Below, in pieces: positions 8,852 through 16,665 of a stretch of 64,000 bases of DNA; the stretch's first letter is position 1, and each line of letters begins with the position of its first letter. The DNA lies in contig JACKNX010000003.1 of the NCBI GenBank assembly GCA_024234635.1, positions 1-64,000 of the forward strand. Reading direction: 5' to 3'. A program made the translations under genes and the position numbers. Source of the stretch: Pseudomonadales bacterium. GTDB lineage: Bacteria; Pseudomonadota; Gammaproteobacteria; Pseudomonadales; Azotimanducaceae. The notes beneath the pieces were generated by a model, which saw only the letters and a list, made by a program, of their open reading frames with translations, was not told the origin of the DNA and searched no databases.

Positions 8852-9694
8852 ATGTCCGACTCATCACCCTACACCCCGCCCAAGGTATGGACCTGGGATA
8901 CCGAAAGTGGTGGCCGCTTCGCCAACATCAACCGGCCGATCGCCGGCGCCACCCACGACAAGGAACTGCCCGTGGGTGAGCACGCGCTGCAACTTCACTC
9001 GCTTGCCACCCCCAACGGCGTCAAGGTGACGATCCTTCTGGAGGAACTGCTGGAACTCGGCATCGGGGACGCGGAGTACGACGCCTGGCTCATCAACATC
9101 GGTCAGGGTGATCAGTTCAGCAGCGGCTTTGTCGCCATCAACCCCAATTCCAAGATTCCGGCGCTGCTGGACCGCTCGACAAATCCACCCACGCGGGTAT
9201 TCGAGTCGGCCGCCATTCTGCTCTACCTGGCCGAGAAATTTGGTCACTTCCTGCCCACCGATCCGTCAACGCGCGCGGAGTGCTACTCGTGGCTGTTCTG
9301 GCAGATGGGCAGCGCACCGTACCTCGGCGGCGGTTTCGGCCATTTCTATGCCTATGCGCCCGAGAAATGGGAATACCCCATCAACCGCTACGCCATGGAA
9401 ACCAAGCGACTGCTGGACGTGCTGAACCAGCGTCTGGCGAACAACCGCTTTCTCTGCGGCGAGGAATACACCATCGCCGACATGGCCAACTATGCGTGGT
9501 ACGGCGCCCTGGTGCTGCACAACATCTACGACGCGGCGGAATTCCTGGACGTGGCGTCCTACACACACGTCATTCGCTGGGCCAGGGAAATTGAAGCCAG
9601 ACCGGCCGTGGAACGTGGGCGCCGCGTAAATCGATCGTGGGGCCCCGAAGAGACACGTGTTGTCGAACGGCACAGTGCCGCGGACTTCAAGTAA
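8852..9694 (+). CDS. yghU: YghU-type glutathione S-transferase / disulfide-bond oxidoreductase
   Basis: 280 residues. The N-terminal extension (PPKVWTWDTESGGRFANINR), followed by the thioredoxin-like domain with the LATPNGVKVTILLEEL active-site region and the helical domain ending YTIADMANYAWYGALV, is characteristic of the YghU/YfcG Nu-class transferases. These bind two glutathiones and have disulphide reductase activity with weak transferase activity, in the cytoplasm. NPNSKIPAL and the ESAAILLYLAEK segment provide the glutathione-binding site. It is divergent from the flavin monooxygenase (137-base gap) and convergent with the Rieske oxygenase gene. Its role next to oxygenases could be detoxification of reactive products, which is inference. 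Confidence 0.93.
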   Translation: MSDSSPYTPPKVWTWDTESGGRFANINRPIAGATHDKELPVGEHALQLHSLATPNGVKVTILLEELLELGIGDAEYDAWLINIGQGDQFSSGFVAINPNSKIPALLDRSTNPPTRVFESAAILLYLAEKFGHFLPTDPSTRAECYSWLFWQMGSAPYLGGGFGHFYAYAPEKWEYPINRYAMETKRLLDVLNQRLANNRFLCGEEYTIADMANYAWYGALVLHNIYDAAEFLDVASYTHVIRWAREIEARPAVERGRRVNRSWGPEETRVVERHSAADFK

Positions 9695-9718
9695 CGGCTC
9701 GCTCCGGCTGTTCCGAGG

Positions 9719-9735
9719 TCTCTGCCGGGCAGGGA
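9719..9735. terminator. short hairpin between convergent genes
   Basis: TCTCTGC pairs with GCAGGGA (one G-T) around a CGG loop, between the stops of the glutathione transferase (9694) and the Rieske oxygenase (9739). Weak candidate with no T run. Confidence 0.4.
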
Positions 9736-9738
9736 CGC

Positions 9739-10818
9739 TCAGCGTGCGGCATCCGTTTCGGCCTCCGCCGCCAGTCGCGCCCTGACAAGGCGTCGAAAGG
9801 CAAGCAACGCTGCGTCGTGCGGCGTTGCGAACCGCTGCCGCTCCGGCGGCGTGATATCCACGATCTTCTGCTGAGCCTCGAGGATCGCCTTGTCCTCGGC
9901 AAACGCGGCGGTGACCACCGCAACGATGCCGTCCAGCAGTCGCTGGTTCGCCTGGGGCCGCGCAACCCCGGTGGCAAAAAAGTAGCGAGAACGTCGTGAC
10001 GTCACCGGCGTCACCGCCTGCTGATCGGCGCGGCTGGAGAGCGGCGGCTCCACAGGCTCGGCATATCCACACCGCGCCGCCGTTCCCGCCGGATACCATG
10101 CCATCGACATCAGGAACAAACCCGGCAGCAGGTAGCGGTAGCTGCTGAGGGTATCCACCGGCAGCGGGTGTCCAGGCGCCATGCGCGCATCTTCGAACCA
10201 GCGCGTGATGCGCAGACCGTCCGGCAGTTCCTCGATGTGGGGTTTGCGCTCGCTCCACCTGACCGCGCTCGACGCGCCCAGCGTCGTCGCGTGGGAAAAA
10301 TCCAGATGGGAGAGATCGCAGAGGTTGTCGTTCAGCAACTCCCAGCAGGCGTCGATATCCATCACGTCCGTACGCATGTCATAAGCGCCCTGAAGCCCGA
10401 ACGCGTCCGGAATTTTCTCCGGATCGGCCTGCGCCGGATCGCCCATCCACACCCACAACCAGCCCCAGCGTTCCACCGTGGGATAGATCCGCACGCGCAC
10501 GGGTGGAGCGGGTTCGCGCGCCGGCATTTCACGACACACGCCATCACAGCCGAAGCGCAGACCGTGATACATGCAGCGAAGATCATCCCCCTCAACGCGC
10601 CCCATCGACAGGGGCGCAAACCGATGGGGACAACGGTCTTCCATGGCCACCGGCGCACCATCGGCACGACGGTAGAACACGACGGGTTCTTCCAGGAGCA
10701 CGCGGCCGATAGGCGTGTCCGCCAACTCGTGACTCCAGGCCGCCACGTACCAGAGGTTGCGGATGAAACCACCGCTGCCTGCGACCCTATGCCGCAGGGT
10801 CTCGTCCTGTCCGCTCAT
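9739..10818 (-). CDS. Rieske non-haem iron oxygenase (VanA-like aromatic ring-hydroxylating or O-demethylating)
   Basis: 359 residues from the ATG at 10818, which has GGCGGGA six bases upstream; longer in-frame extensions to 11049 run under the divergent receptor gene and are not family-like. The Rieske [2Fe-2S] ligands are visible as CPHRFAPL followed by CMYHGLRF, and the mononuclear iron site as DNLCDLSHLDFSH (D-x2-H-x4-H). This arrangement matches vanillate O-demethylase oxygenase subunits and related single-component alpha subunits. A reductase partner would be needed for activity and none is present nearby. It is divergent from a TonB-dependent receptor with 88 bases between starts, so the receptor may import its substrate. 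Confidence 0.92.
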   Translation of the reverse strand: MSGQDETLRHRVAGSGGFIRNLWYVAAWSHELADTPIGRVLLEEPVVFYRRADGAPVAMEDRCPHRFAPLSMGRVEGDDLRCMYHGLRFGCDGVCREMPAREPAPPVRVRIYPTVERWGWLWVWMGDPAQADPEKIPDAFGLQGAYDMRTDVMDIDACWELLNDNLCDLSHLDFSHATTLGASSAVRWSERKPHIEELPDGLRITRWFEDARMAPGHPLPVDTLSSYRYLLPGLFLMSMAWYPAGTAARCGYAEPVEPPLSSRADQQAVTPVTSRRSRYFFATGVARPQANQRLLDGIVAVVTAAFAEDKAILEAQQKIVDITPPERQRFATPHDAALLAFRRLVRARLAAEAETDAAR

Positions 10819-10878
10819 TATCATTCCCGCCTCACCGGCAACAGCCCGCCGACGCAGCTGCGCGCCATTCACCATTCC

Positions 10879-10894
10879 ACCAGCGTGTGCTGGT
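10879..10894. promoter_or_regulatory. inverted repeat in the oxygenase/receptor intergenic region
   Basis: ACCAGC-GTGT-GCTGGT, a perfect six-base inverted repeat, lies 13 bases before the receptor start, just upstream of its AGGAG site. It may be a regulator site or a 5' leader hairpin shared by the divergent pair. Confidence 0.35.
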
Positions 10895-10906
10895 TCACCA
10901 GGAGAA

Positions 10907-13009
10907 ATGTCCTTGAAAACCTCCACTGCGTCCATCGCAATGTCGGCGCTCTGCCTGTGCGCCGCGAACGTTGCGGCGGAGGTCGCCCGCGATAACGGCG
11001 ACAGCTGGGCAATCGAGACGATCGTGGTCACGGCCGAGCGCACGGGCATTCACGAACCGGTTGCGCAGACGGCAACACGGACTCCCACCCCAGTGGAGAA
11101 AATTCCCCAGTCCATACAAACGCTGAACCGCAATCTCATCGAGGAACAGGACCTGCAGAACCTGCCCAGCGCACTGGCCAACGTTTCCGGTGTGGCGCCC
11201 TCCAGCCCGATGCAACTGGTGCTGCAACCCACGCTGGTCCGCGGGTTTGCGGTGAGCTACTACTTCGACGGCCTGCCCAGCTACCAGCTTCCGGCAGGAG
11301 CAGCGGACCCTGGCACCTTGATCAACGTGGAACGCATCGAGGTGGCCAAGGGGCCTGCCAGCACCCTGTTCGGTGGCGGCGCAGGCGCGCCGCTTGCCGG
11401 GCTGATCAACCTGATTTCGCGCGATCCCGTGCCTGAAGCCGCGGGCTCCGTCGCCATTCGCGCCGGCAGCTTCGATACTTTCGGAGGCGCCGCGGACATC
11501 AATCTGCCGCTGACGGACCAGTTAGCCGTACGGGTGAACGGCATGATCGAGCAGGCCGACAGCTTTCTGGACGTCGTCGACAGCAAGCAACGGGCCATCT
11601 TTCCTTCCATCGCCTGGACGCCGTGCGAGGACACGCGGCTGGTACTCCGGGGCCGCTTCAATCGCTCTCTGCAGCAGGAATACGCAGGGTTGCCCTCGGA
11701 ACTGGTTGAACCCGCCCGACTGATCAGCCGGAAGGTGTTTGCAGGCGCCAGCGATGCGCCGGAAACGGCAGTGGAGAACAACCAGATCGGCGCCTTTCTT
11801 TCCCACCGGCTGACCGACCGAATTGAACTCAACGCCGCGGCTGGCACCTATGACGGCAAGATCGACGAGTGGTCCACCTTTCCCTTCGGCCAGCTTGCCG
11901 GCACGCTTTACAACTTCGGCAACGGTTTGCTGACTTCCGACACGGACAAGGTCTTCGCCACGGCAAGCATTACCGCGCTGCTAGGAGACGGCGCGATACG
12001 CCATCAGATACTCTCAGGCATCGACTGGGACGACACCGACTACAAAGGCTCTCTCTCGCTGAATGCCTTCTGGGCGTTTCTCGACTATACCGCCGCGAAT
12101 CCGACCGCCACGTACGGCGCCCCCCCTCCCCTCTTCTCGGACCAGCGGGACAAACTCTCGTCCACCGCCCTGTTCGTACAGGACCAAGTCAGCATCGGCA
12201 ACCGCCTCGACGTCACCCTGGGCTTGCGCTGGACCCAGCTGGATATCACAAGCAACGTTTCCGGCTTTGTCACGGACGACACGGACAGGCGGCTGACGCC
12301 GCGGGTCGGCGCCACCTTCGAACTTCTGGACGGACTGTCCCTGTTTGCGGGCTACGCCAGGGGTTTCCAGGGCGTGGTTGCCGCCGGATTCTTTGGCATC
12401 GAGCCCAAGCCCGAAACTTCCACTTCATGGGAAACCGGCCTGAAATTTGCTTCCCCGATCGAGGGTCTGACCGGCACGCTTGCGCTCTACCAGGTGGAGC
12501 GCCGGAACGTCATCACCCCGGACCCCGTGCTGCCCTTCGTGTACGGGCAATCCGGTGAGCAACGCGCGCGCGGCATTGAGGCGGATCTGATCTACGAGCC
12601 GTCACCGGCCCTGTCAATCCTGGCCAGCTATGCGTACACGGACGCCGAGGTCAGCCGCGACAACGCTCTGCCAGAAGGCGATCGGCTTCGCGCCGTACCC
12701 AGGCATTCCGGCCGACTGGCCGTCCGCTACCGGTTCGCGGGCACGGCCCTCGAGGGCCTGGAGATCGGCGCGGGCGTCACAGCGATGTCCGGCCGCGAAC
12801 TTACGCTGCCCAATACTGCCCGCGTCGACGGACTCGTTCTGGCCGACGCCCAGGTGGCCTACGATTTCGGCCCCGCGATGCTGCGCGTGTCCGTACAGAA
12901 CCTGTTCGACAGAGGCGGCTTCGAACCCTATCAGTATCTTGGCGGCGCCTTCGTCGTACCCGTGCAGCCGAGGGCCGCCTACCTGACGCTGCAGACGGGT
13001 TCGTGGTAG
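10907..13009 (+). CDS. TonB-dependent outer-membrane receptor
   Basis: 700 residues from the ATG at 10907, immediately after AGGAGA; the earlier in-frame start at 10757 would remove a clean signal peptide (SIAMSALCLCAANVAAE). A plug domain follows (PVEKIPQSIQTLNRNLIEEQ, NLPSALANVSGVA, VERIEVAKGPASTLFGGG) and then a 22-strand-type barrel with motifs such as GLRWTQLDIT and GYARGFQG, ending in an aromatic tryptophan. The plug matches the TonB-dependent siderophore receptor group (FhuA/FecA-like), although some relatives import non-siderophore substrates. It is divergent from the Rieske oxygenase and followed by a strong hairpin, so it forms its own transcript. Confidence 0.93.
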   Translation: MSLKTSTASIAMSALCLCAANVAAEVARDNGDSWAIETIVVTAERTGIHEPVAQTATRTPTPVEKIPQSIQTLNRNLIEEQDLQNLPSALANVSGVAPSSPMQLVLQPTLVRGFAVSYYFDGLPSYQLPAGAADPGTLINVERIEVAKGPASTLFGGGAGAPLAGLINLISRDPVPEAAGSVAIRAGSFDTFGGAADINLPLTDQLAVRVNGMIEQADSFLDVVDSKQRAIFPSIAWTPCEDTRLVLRGRFNRSLQQEYAGLPSELVEPARLISRKVFAGASDAPETAVENNQIGAFLSHRLTDRIELNAAAGTYDGKIDEWSTFPFGQLAGTLYNFGNGLLTSDTDKVFATASITALLGDGAIRHQILSGIDWDDTDYKGSLSLNAFWAFLDYTAANPTATYGAPPPLFSDQRDKLSSTALFVQDQVSIGNRLDVTLGLRWTQLDITSNVSGFVTDDTDRRLTPRVGATFELLDGLSLFAGYARGFQGVVAAGFFGIEPKPETSTSWETGLKFASPIEGLTGTLALYQVERRNVITPDPVLPFVYGQSGEQRARGIEADLIYEPSPALSILASYAYTDAEVSRDNALPEGDRLRAVPRHSGRLAVRYRFAGTALEGLEIGAGVTAMSGRELTLPNTARVDGLVLADAQVAYDFGPAMLRVSVQNLFDRGGFEPYQYLGGAFVVPVQPRAAYLTLQTGSW

Positions 13010-13077
13010 CCGGGCAGACGGGTGCCGTTGCACCGGTTTGTCGCCCTCCCTGATCAGCGCACAGTGGCGCGACACTA

Positions 13078-13105
13078 TGACGCACCCGAACGGGCGGGTG
13101 CGTCA
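13078..13105 (+). terminator. hairpin after TonB-dependent receptor
   Basis: TGACGCACCCG pairs perfectly with CGGGTGCGTCA over 11 base pairs around a six-base loop, 69 bases after the receptor stop. No T run follows, so rho-independent function is likely but not certain. Confidence 0.65.
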
Positions 13106-13143
13106 CTTACCATCCGCTTCCTGCTTCAGTTCACGGCCATCGC

Positions 13144-14412
13144 TTGAACCATACCAACGTTGTGCACTCCTACGCGCGGTTGATCCTGCGGATTGCCGCC
13201 ATTACCTGCCTGCTTGCGGCAATGTCCGCCTGGCCTGACGACAGCACCGCATTCGATCCCGTTGCCGCGCTGCGCGGCGTGAATTTCGATCCGGCAACCG
13301 TGGACGGCAACGGCGCGCCGGACGGCCACAACACGTCGGGTAACGGGCTGCCGGACGCCCACGAGATGGCCCTGGTCGCCGCCGTCGTGAATGACCCGAC
13401 TATCGACTTTTCCGCCCGGGGCGGCGTCTCGCACCGCGAGGCGCGTGCGGTTTTCGATGCCCTGCTGACCCGGACCCGTCTCGACACGGCGTCACTGGCG
13501 GCCCGATGGCCAACAACCGCCGAGATGGTGACCGGCTACCTCATGATCGGCACCGACGACGGCATCGCGTCCATCAGCCATATGACAACGATGTTCGGCG
13601 CCCCGCTCACCGGCGACATGAATGTCGCAAAGCGCATGGCATACTACTTCGCGCCGGACGGCGACGCGGACGGGGATGGTGTCTCCAATCGTGAAGAACA
13701 CGCCGCCGCTGGCGCCAGCGCGGAGCAGTATGTTGCCGCGGCTCTCGATCCAACGGTTCGCAACAGGGGAAATGAACGCATGTCGACCAACGCGACCAGC
13801 AAACGAACAGTAGGTATCGTTCTGTATGAGGGGTTTGAGGTCCTGGACGTTTTCGGTCCCATGGAAATGTGGTCTTACGTGCCGGATTTCAGACTGGTCA
13901 CCATTGCGGCTACGGCCGGACCCGTTAAATCCACGCAGGGTGCCGTGCTGATGGCGGAATACGGCTTCGCCGATGCGCCGAAGCTGGACATCCTGATGGT
14001 CCCGGGCGGTTTCGGCACGATCGCCGAGCTCGACAACACGGCGCTGATCACCTATCTGCGCAACGCCCATGCAACCAGCGAACTCACGACATCCGTCTGC
14101 ACGGGCTCCGCCCTGCTGGCCAGGGCCGGCGCCCTCGATGGATTGCGCGCCACGTCCAACAAGCGCTTTTTCTCCCTTGCCGCGAAACAGAGCGACCGGG
14201 TGAAGTGGGTCGTCGAGGCACGCTGGGTGGAGGACGGCAAGGTATTCACCTCGTCCGGTGTCTCAGCGGGTACGGACATGGCCCTGGCGGTAGTGGCCCG
14301 TCTCCATGGCGTGGAGGCTGCACGGCAACTCGCCAGCAGCGTGGAGTACATCTGGCACGAGCAGCCGGACGACGACCCGTTCGCCGGGTTTTCGGACTGG
14401 CCCGGACAATAG
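13144..14412 (+). CDS. exported DJ-1/PfpI-domain protein with N-terminal calcium-loop-like region (fusion)
   Basis: 422 residues if the TTG at 13144 is used; no good ribosome-binding site decides between TTG 13144 and GTG 13162. A signal peptide (ARLILRIAAITCLLAAMSA) precedes an unrecognised domain of about 180 residues that ends in an acidic loop PDGDADGDGVSNREEH resembling a thrombospondin-type-3/EF-hand calcium loop. Residues 213-422 are a DJ-1/PfpI domain with nucleophile C319 (TTSVCTGSAL) and partner E229 in VLYEGFEVLDVFGP, the layout of isonitrile-hydratase/AraC-N-like members. An ATG at 13780 (residue 213) with AGGGGA ten bases upstream could also start a cytoplasmic DJ-1 product. Periplasmic DJ-1 proteins are uncommon. 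Confidence 0.8.
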   Translation: MNHTNVVHSYARLILRIAAITCLLAAMSAWPDDSTAFDPVAALRGVNFDPATVDGNGAPDGHNTSGNGLPDAHEMALVAAVVNDPTIDFSARGGVSHREARAVFDALLTRTRLDTASLAARWPTTAEMVTGYLMIGTDDGIASISHMTTMFGAPLTGDMNVAKRMAYYFAPDGDADGDGVSNREEHAAAGASAEQYVAAALDPTVRNRGNERMSTNATSKRTVGIVLYEGFEVLDVFGPMEMWSYVPDFRLVTIAATAGPVKSTQGAVLMAEYGFADAPKLDILMVPGGFGTIAELDNTALITYLRNAHATSELTTSVCTGSALLARAGALDGLRATSNKRFFSLAAKQSDRVKWVVEARWVEDGKVFTSSGVSAGTDMALAVVARLHGVEAARQLASSVEYIWHEQPDDDPFAGFSDWPGQ

Positions 14413-14428
14413 ATTCCGCACGTTGAAC

Positions 14429-14448
14429 GGCGGCCCACTGGAGCCGCC
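14429..14448 (+). terminator. GC hairpin after DJ-1 fusion gene
   Basis: GGCGGC pairs with GCCGCC around an eight-base loop 17 bases after the stop at 14412 and before the next gene on the same strand. No T run. Confidence 0.4.
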
Positions 14449-14516
14449 CTCAGCAACCTCGCCCGTTGCGAACAGCTGTGTCACCATGCGGGACCTCCCG
14501 CTGACCAGGTGCTTTC

Positions 14517-15338
14517 ATGACCGCGCAGGCAATCCCCGTACGTCGCATGCCCTTTTCGGTGCCGGATACCGCCGACTTCCATCCCGTGTACCTGGCCGGC
14601 AACGCCGGTTTTTCCTATGCGATGACAGGCATGGGCCTCTACGTCGCACTGCTCGAGCCCTTCATCGTCAAATCCGTGCGACGCGTCCTCGACCGCGTCA
14701 CCGACCCCGGACTGCGCGAAGCCGCGGATCGGTTCAGTCGCCAGGAAGCCCAGCACTACCAGCAGCACGAACGCTTCAATACGCTGTTCTTCTCCCGCGA
14801 CTACCCCGGACTCAGGGAACGTTATGAACGCCTGCGCGGCGACTTTGAGCGATTCCTCGCCGAGAAGGACGATCGCTTCCGCATAGGTTTCGTCGAAGGC
14901 TTCGAAGCCAATACCACCCAGGGTGCCCTGTCGCTGCTGGGTCGCGGCCTTCTGCGTCATCCGGCAACCGACAAGGCGCTGGGAAGCCTGTGGGAGTGGC
15001 ACATGCTGGAGGAAATCGAACACCGCAATATCGCCTTCGATCTCTATGAGCACCTGTTCGGCGGCTGGCCTTATCGGGCGCTGATGTGCTGGCGGGCGCA
15101 GCACCACATGGCGACGTTCATCGATGACGTCACCGCAATCATGAATCCGCGGGATATCAGGGAGTTTGGCGACATCTGTCGCATCACGTCGAAGGATCGC
15201 ACCCTGCGTTTGCTGTCACGGGCGGTGCCGCGCGTGAAAAGCATGCTGCCCGGCTATTCGCCGCACCGCTACGAACTGCCCGCCGCGGTGCAGCGGCTCG
15301 CCGACCGGCTGACGTCGCAAGCAACGTCCGTTAGCTGA
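14517..15338 (+). CDS. predicted metal-dependent hydrolase (PF10118 family)
   Basis: 273 residues. It belongs to the uncharacterised 'predicted metal-dependent hydrolase' family (PF10118/COG3687), alpha-helical with ferritin-like Glu/His ligand motifs: FSRQEAQHYQQHERF around residue 80 and WHMLEEIEHRNIAFD around residue 165. Family members are often near fatty-acid and sterol genes, but no activity is established. It ends exactly one base before the stop of the facing acyl-CoA dehydrogenase gene, so the two convergent genes share no spacer at all. Confidence 0.85.
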   Translation: MTAQAIPVRRMPFSVPDTADFHPVYLAGNAGFSYAMTGMGLYVALLEPFIVKSVRRVLDRVTDPGLREAADRFSRQEAQHYQQHERFNTLFFSRDYPGLRERYERLRGDFERFLAEKDDRFRIGFVEGFEANTTQGALSLLGRGLLRHPATDKALGSLWEWHMLEEIEHRNIAFDLYEHLFGGWPYRALMCWRAQHHMATFIDDVTAIMNPRDIREFGDICRITSKDRTLRLLSRAVPRVKSMLPGYSPHRYELPAAVQRLADRLTSQATSVS

Positions 15339-16622
15339 TCATTCCGGAATACCGCCACCTGCAGACGTTCGGAACAGCAGATCCGGCCCGGGCATATAGG
15401 GGGAGTTGGCAATCGTTGAGGCGGGTATCGCTTCGCGGTTGAAGATGGTACGCAGGTGCACTTCGTCCGGGCCGTCGGCAATGGCAAACGCGCGCGACCA
15501 GGCATAACTTTCCGATACCGGCGAAATGTCGTTGCCGCCCATGGCGCCAAACACCTGCACCGCCCGATCCGCGATGGCGCGATAGGCCTGCACCACCGCC
15601 ACCTTCAGAATCGCCAGATCACGGAACGCCCCCTGGCTGCCCCGCGTGTCCACCAGCCACGCGGTCTTCCAGGTCAGCAGACGGATCTGCTCCACCTGTA
15701 CGCGTGACAGGGCGATCCACCCCTGCAGCGTATCGTAGTCGATCACCGCCCTGCCGAAAGTCCGTCGCTCGGCCGCACGCTGCAGCATCAGTTCGATGAG
15801 CAGTTCGCACTGCCCGACAGCACGCATGCAGTGGTGCAACCGCGCAGGCGCAAGCCGGGCCTGCGCAACACGGAAACCATCGCCTTCGCCGCCAATGCGG
15901 TTGCCGACAGGCACGCGCACGTTATCGAAACGCAGTGCGTGCGCCGGCCCGGCCGGCTCAGTAAAGCCGAAAAACGTGCTGCGCGGTCCGATCGTCACGC
16001 CTTCGGCATTCCGGGGCACCATGACCACGCTGTGTCGCCGGTTGGCGGACGCCTCGGGGTTGGATATCCCCAGCACCATGTAAAACCGGCATTGGGGATG
16101 CGCCGAACCGGAGATGTACCATTTGGTGCCGCTGACCACGTAGCAATCCCCATCCCGCTCGATACGCGTCGCGATATTTGTGGCGTCGGAGGACGCCACT
16201 TCCGGCTCCGTCATCGCAAACGCGGAGTGGCAGTCACCATCCAGCAACGGACGCAGCCACACCGCTTTCTGTTCCGGCGTCGCGCACTGCTGGAGTGCCA
16301 CCATGTTCGGCACATCAGGCCACTGGCAGTTGAACACCTTGGATGACCACAGGATGCGCCCCAGATACTCGGCGACGGGTGCGTAGTCCAGATTGGACAG
16401 CGGATAGCCCGCCACACCGTCGTCCAGTTCGGTCATGGCAAAATTCCACAGGCCCAGCGACCTCGCCCGTGCGCGCAGGGGAGTCAATAGCGCGGGATCG
16501 AAGTTGGCTTCCACCTTGAACGCCTGGATCATCTCGCGGTTGCGCGGCAGGACCTCGCGCTCGCAGAAATCGCTGACACGCTCCAGAACCTCGCGCGAAT
16601 TGTCCGACAGCGAAAAATCCAT
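15339..16622 (-). CDS. acyl-CoA dehydrogenase family protein
   Basis: 427 residues from the ATG at 16622, with GGGGGA six bases upstream. It oxidises an acyl-CoA at C2-C3, passing electrons to ETF. Typical segments are present: FAMTEPEVASSDATNIAT for FAD/substrate contacts, WYISGSAHPQCRFYMVLG, and RTFGRAVIDYDTLQGWIA, with VFGAMGGNDISP near the C-terminus. Its length and SDATN signature resemble the ACAD10/11-like subgroup often annotated for long or branched acyl chains. The gene starts 43 bases after the RND transporter stop on the same strand, so it may be the third gene of the efflux operon. Confidence 0.92.
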   Translation of the reverse strand: MDFSLSDNSREVLERVSDFCEREVLPRNREMIQAFKVEANFDPALLTPLRARARSLGLWNFAMTELDDGVAGYPLSNLDYAPVAEYLGRILWSSKVFNCQWPDVPNMVALQQCATPEQKAVWLRPLLDGDCHSAFAMTEPEVASSDATNIATRIERDGDCYVVSGTKWYISGSAHPQCRFYMVLGISNPEASANRRHSVVMVPRNAEGVTIGPRSTFFGFTEPAGPAHALRFDNVRVPVGNRIGGEGDGFRVAQARLAPARLHHCMRAVGQCELLIELMLQRAAERRTFGRAVIDYDTLQGWIALSRVQVEQIRLLTWKTAWLVDTRGSQGAFRDLAILKVAVVQAYRAIADRAVQVFGAMGGNDISPVSESYAWSRAFAIADGPDEVHLRTIFNREAIPASTIANSPYMPGPDLLFRTSAGGGIPE

Positions 16623-16665
16623 GCAGTTCCCCCGCCCCCCCAAAATAATGACGCGGCAGTCTACC

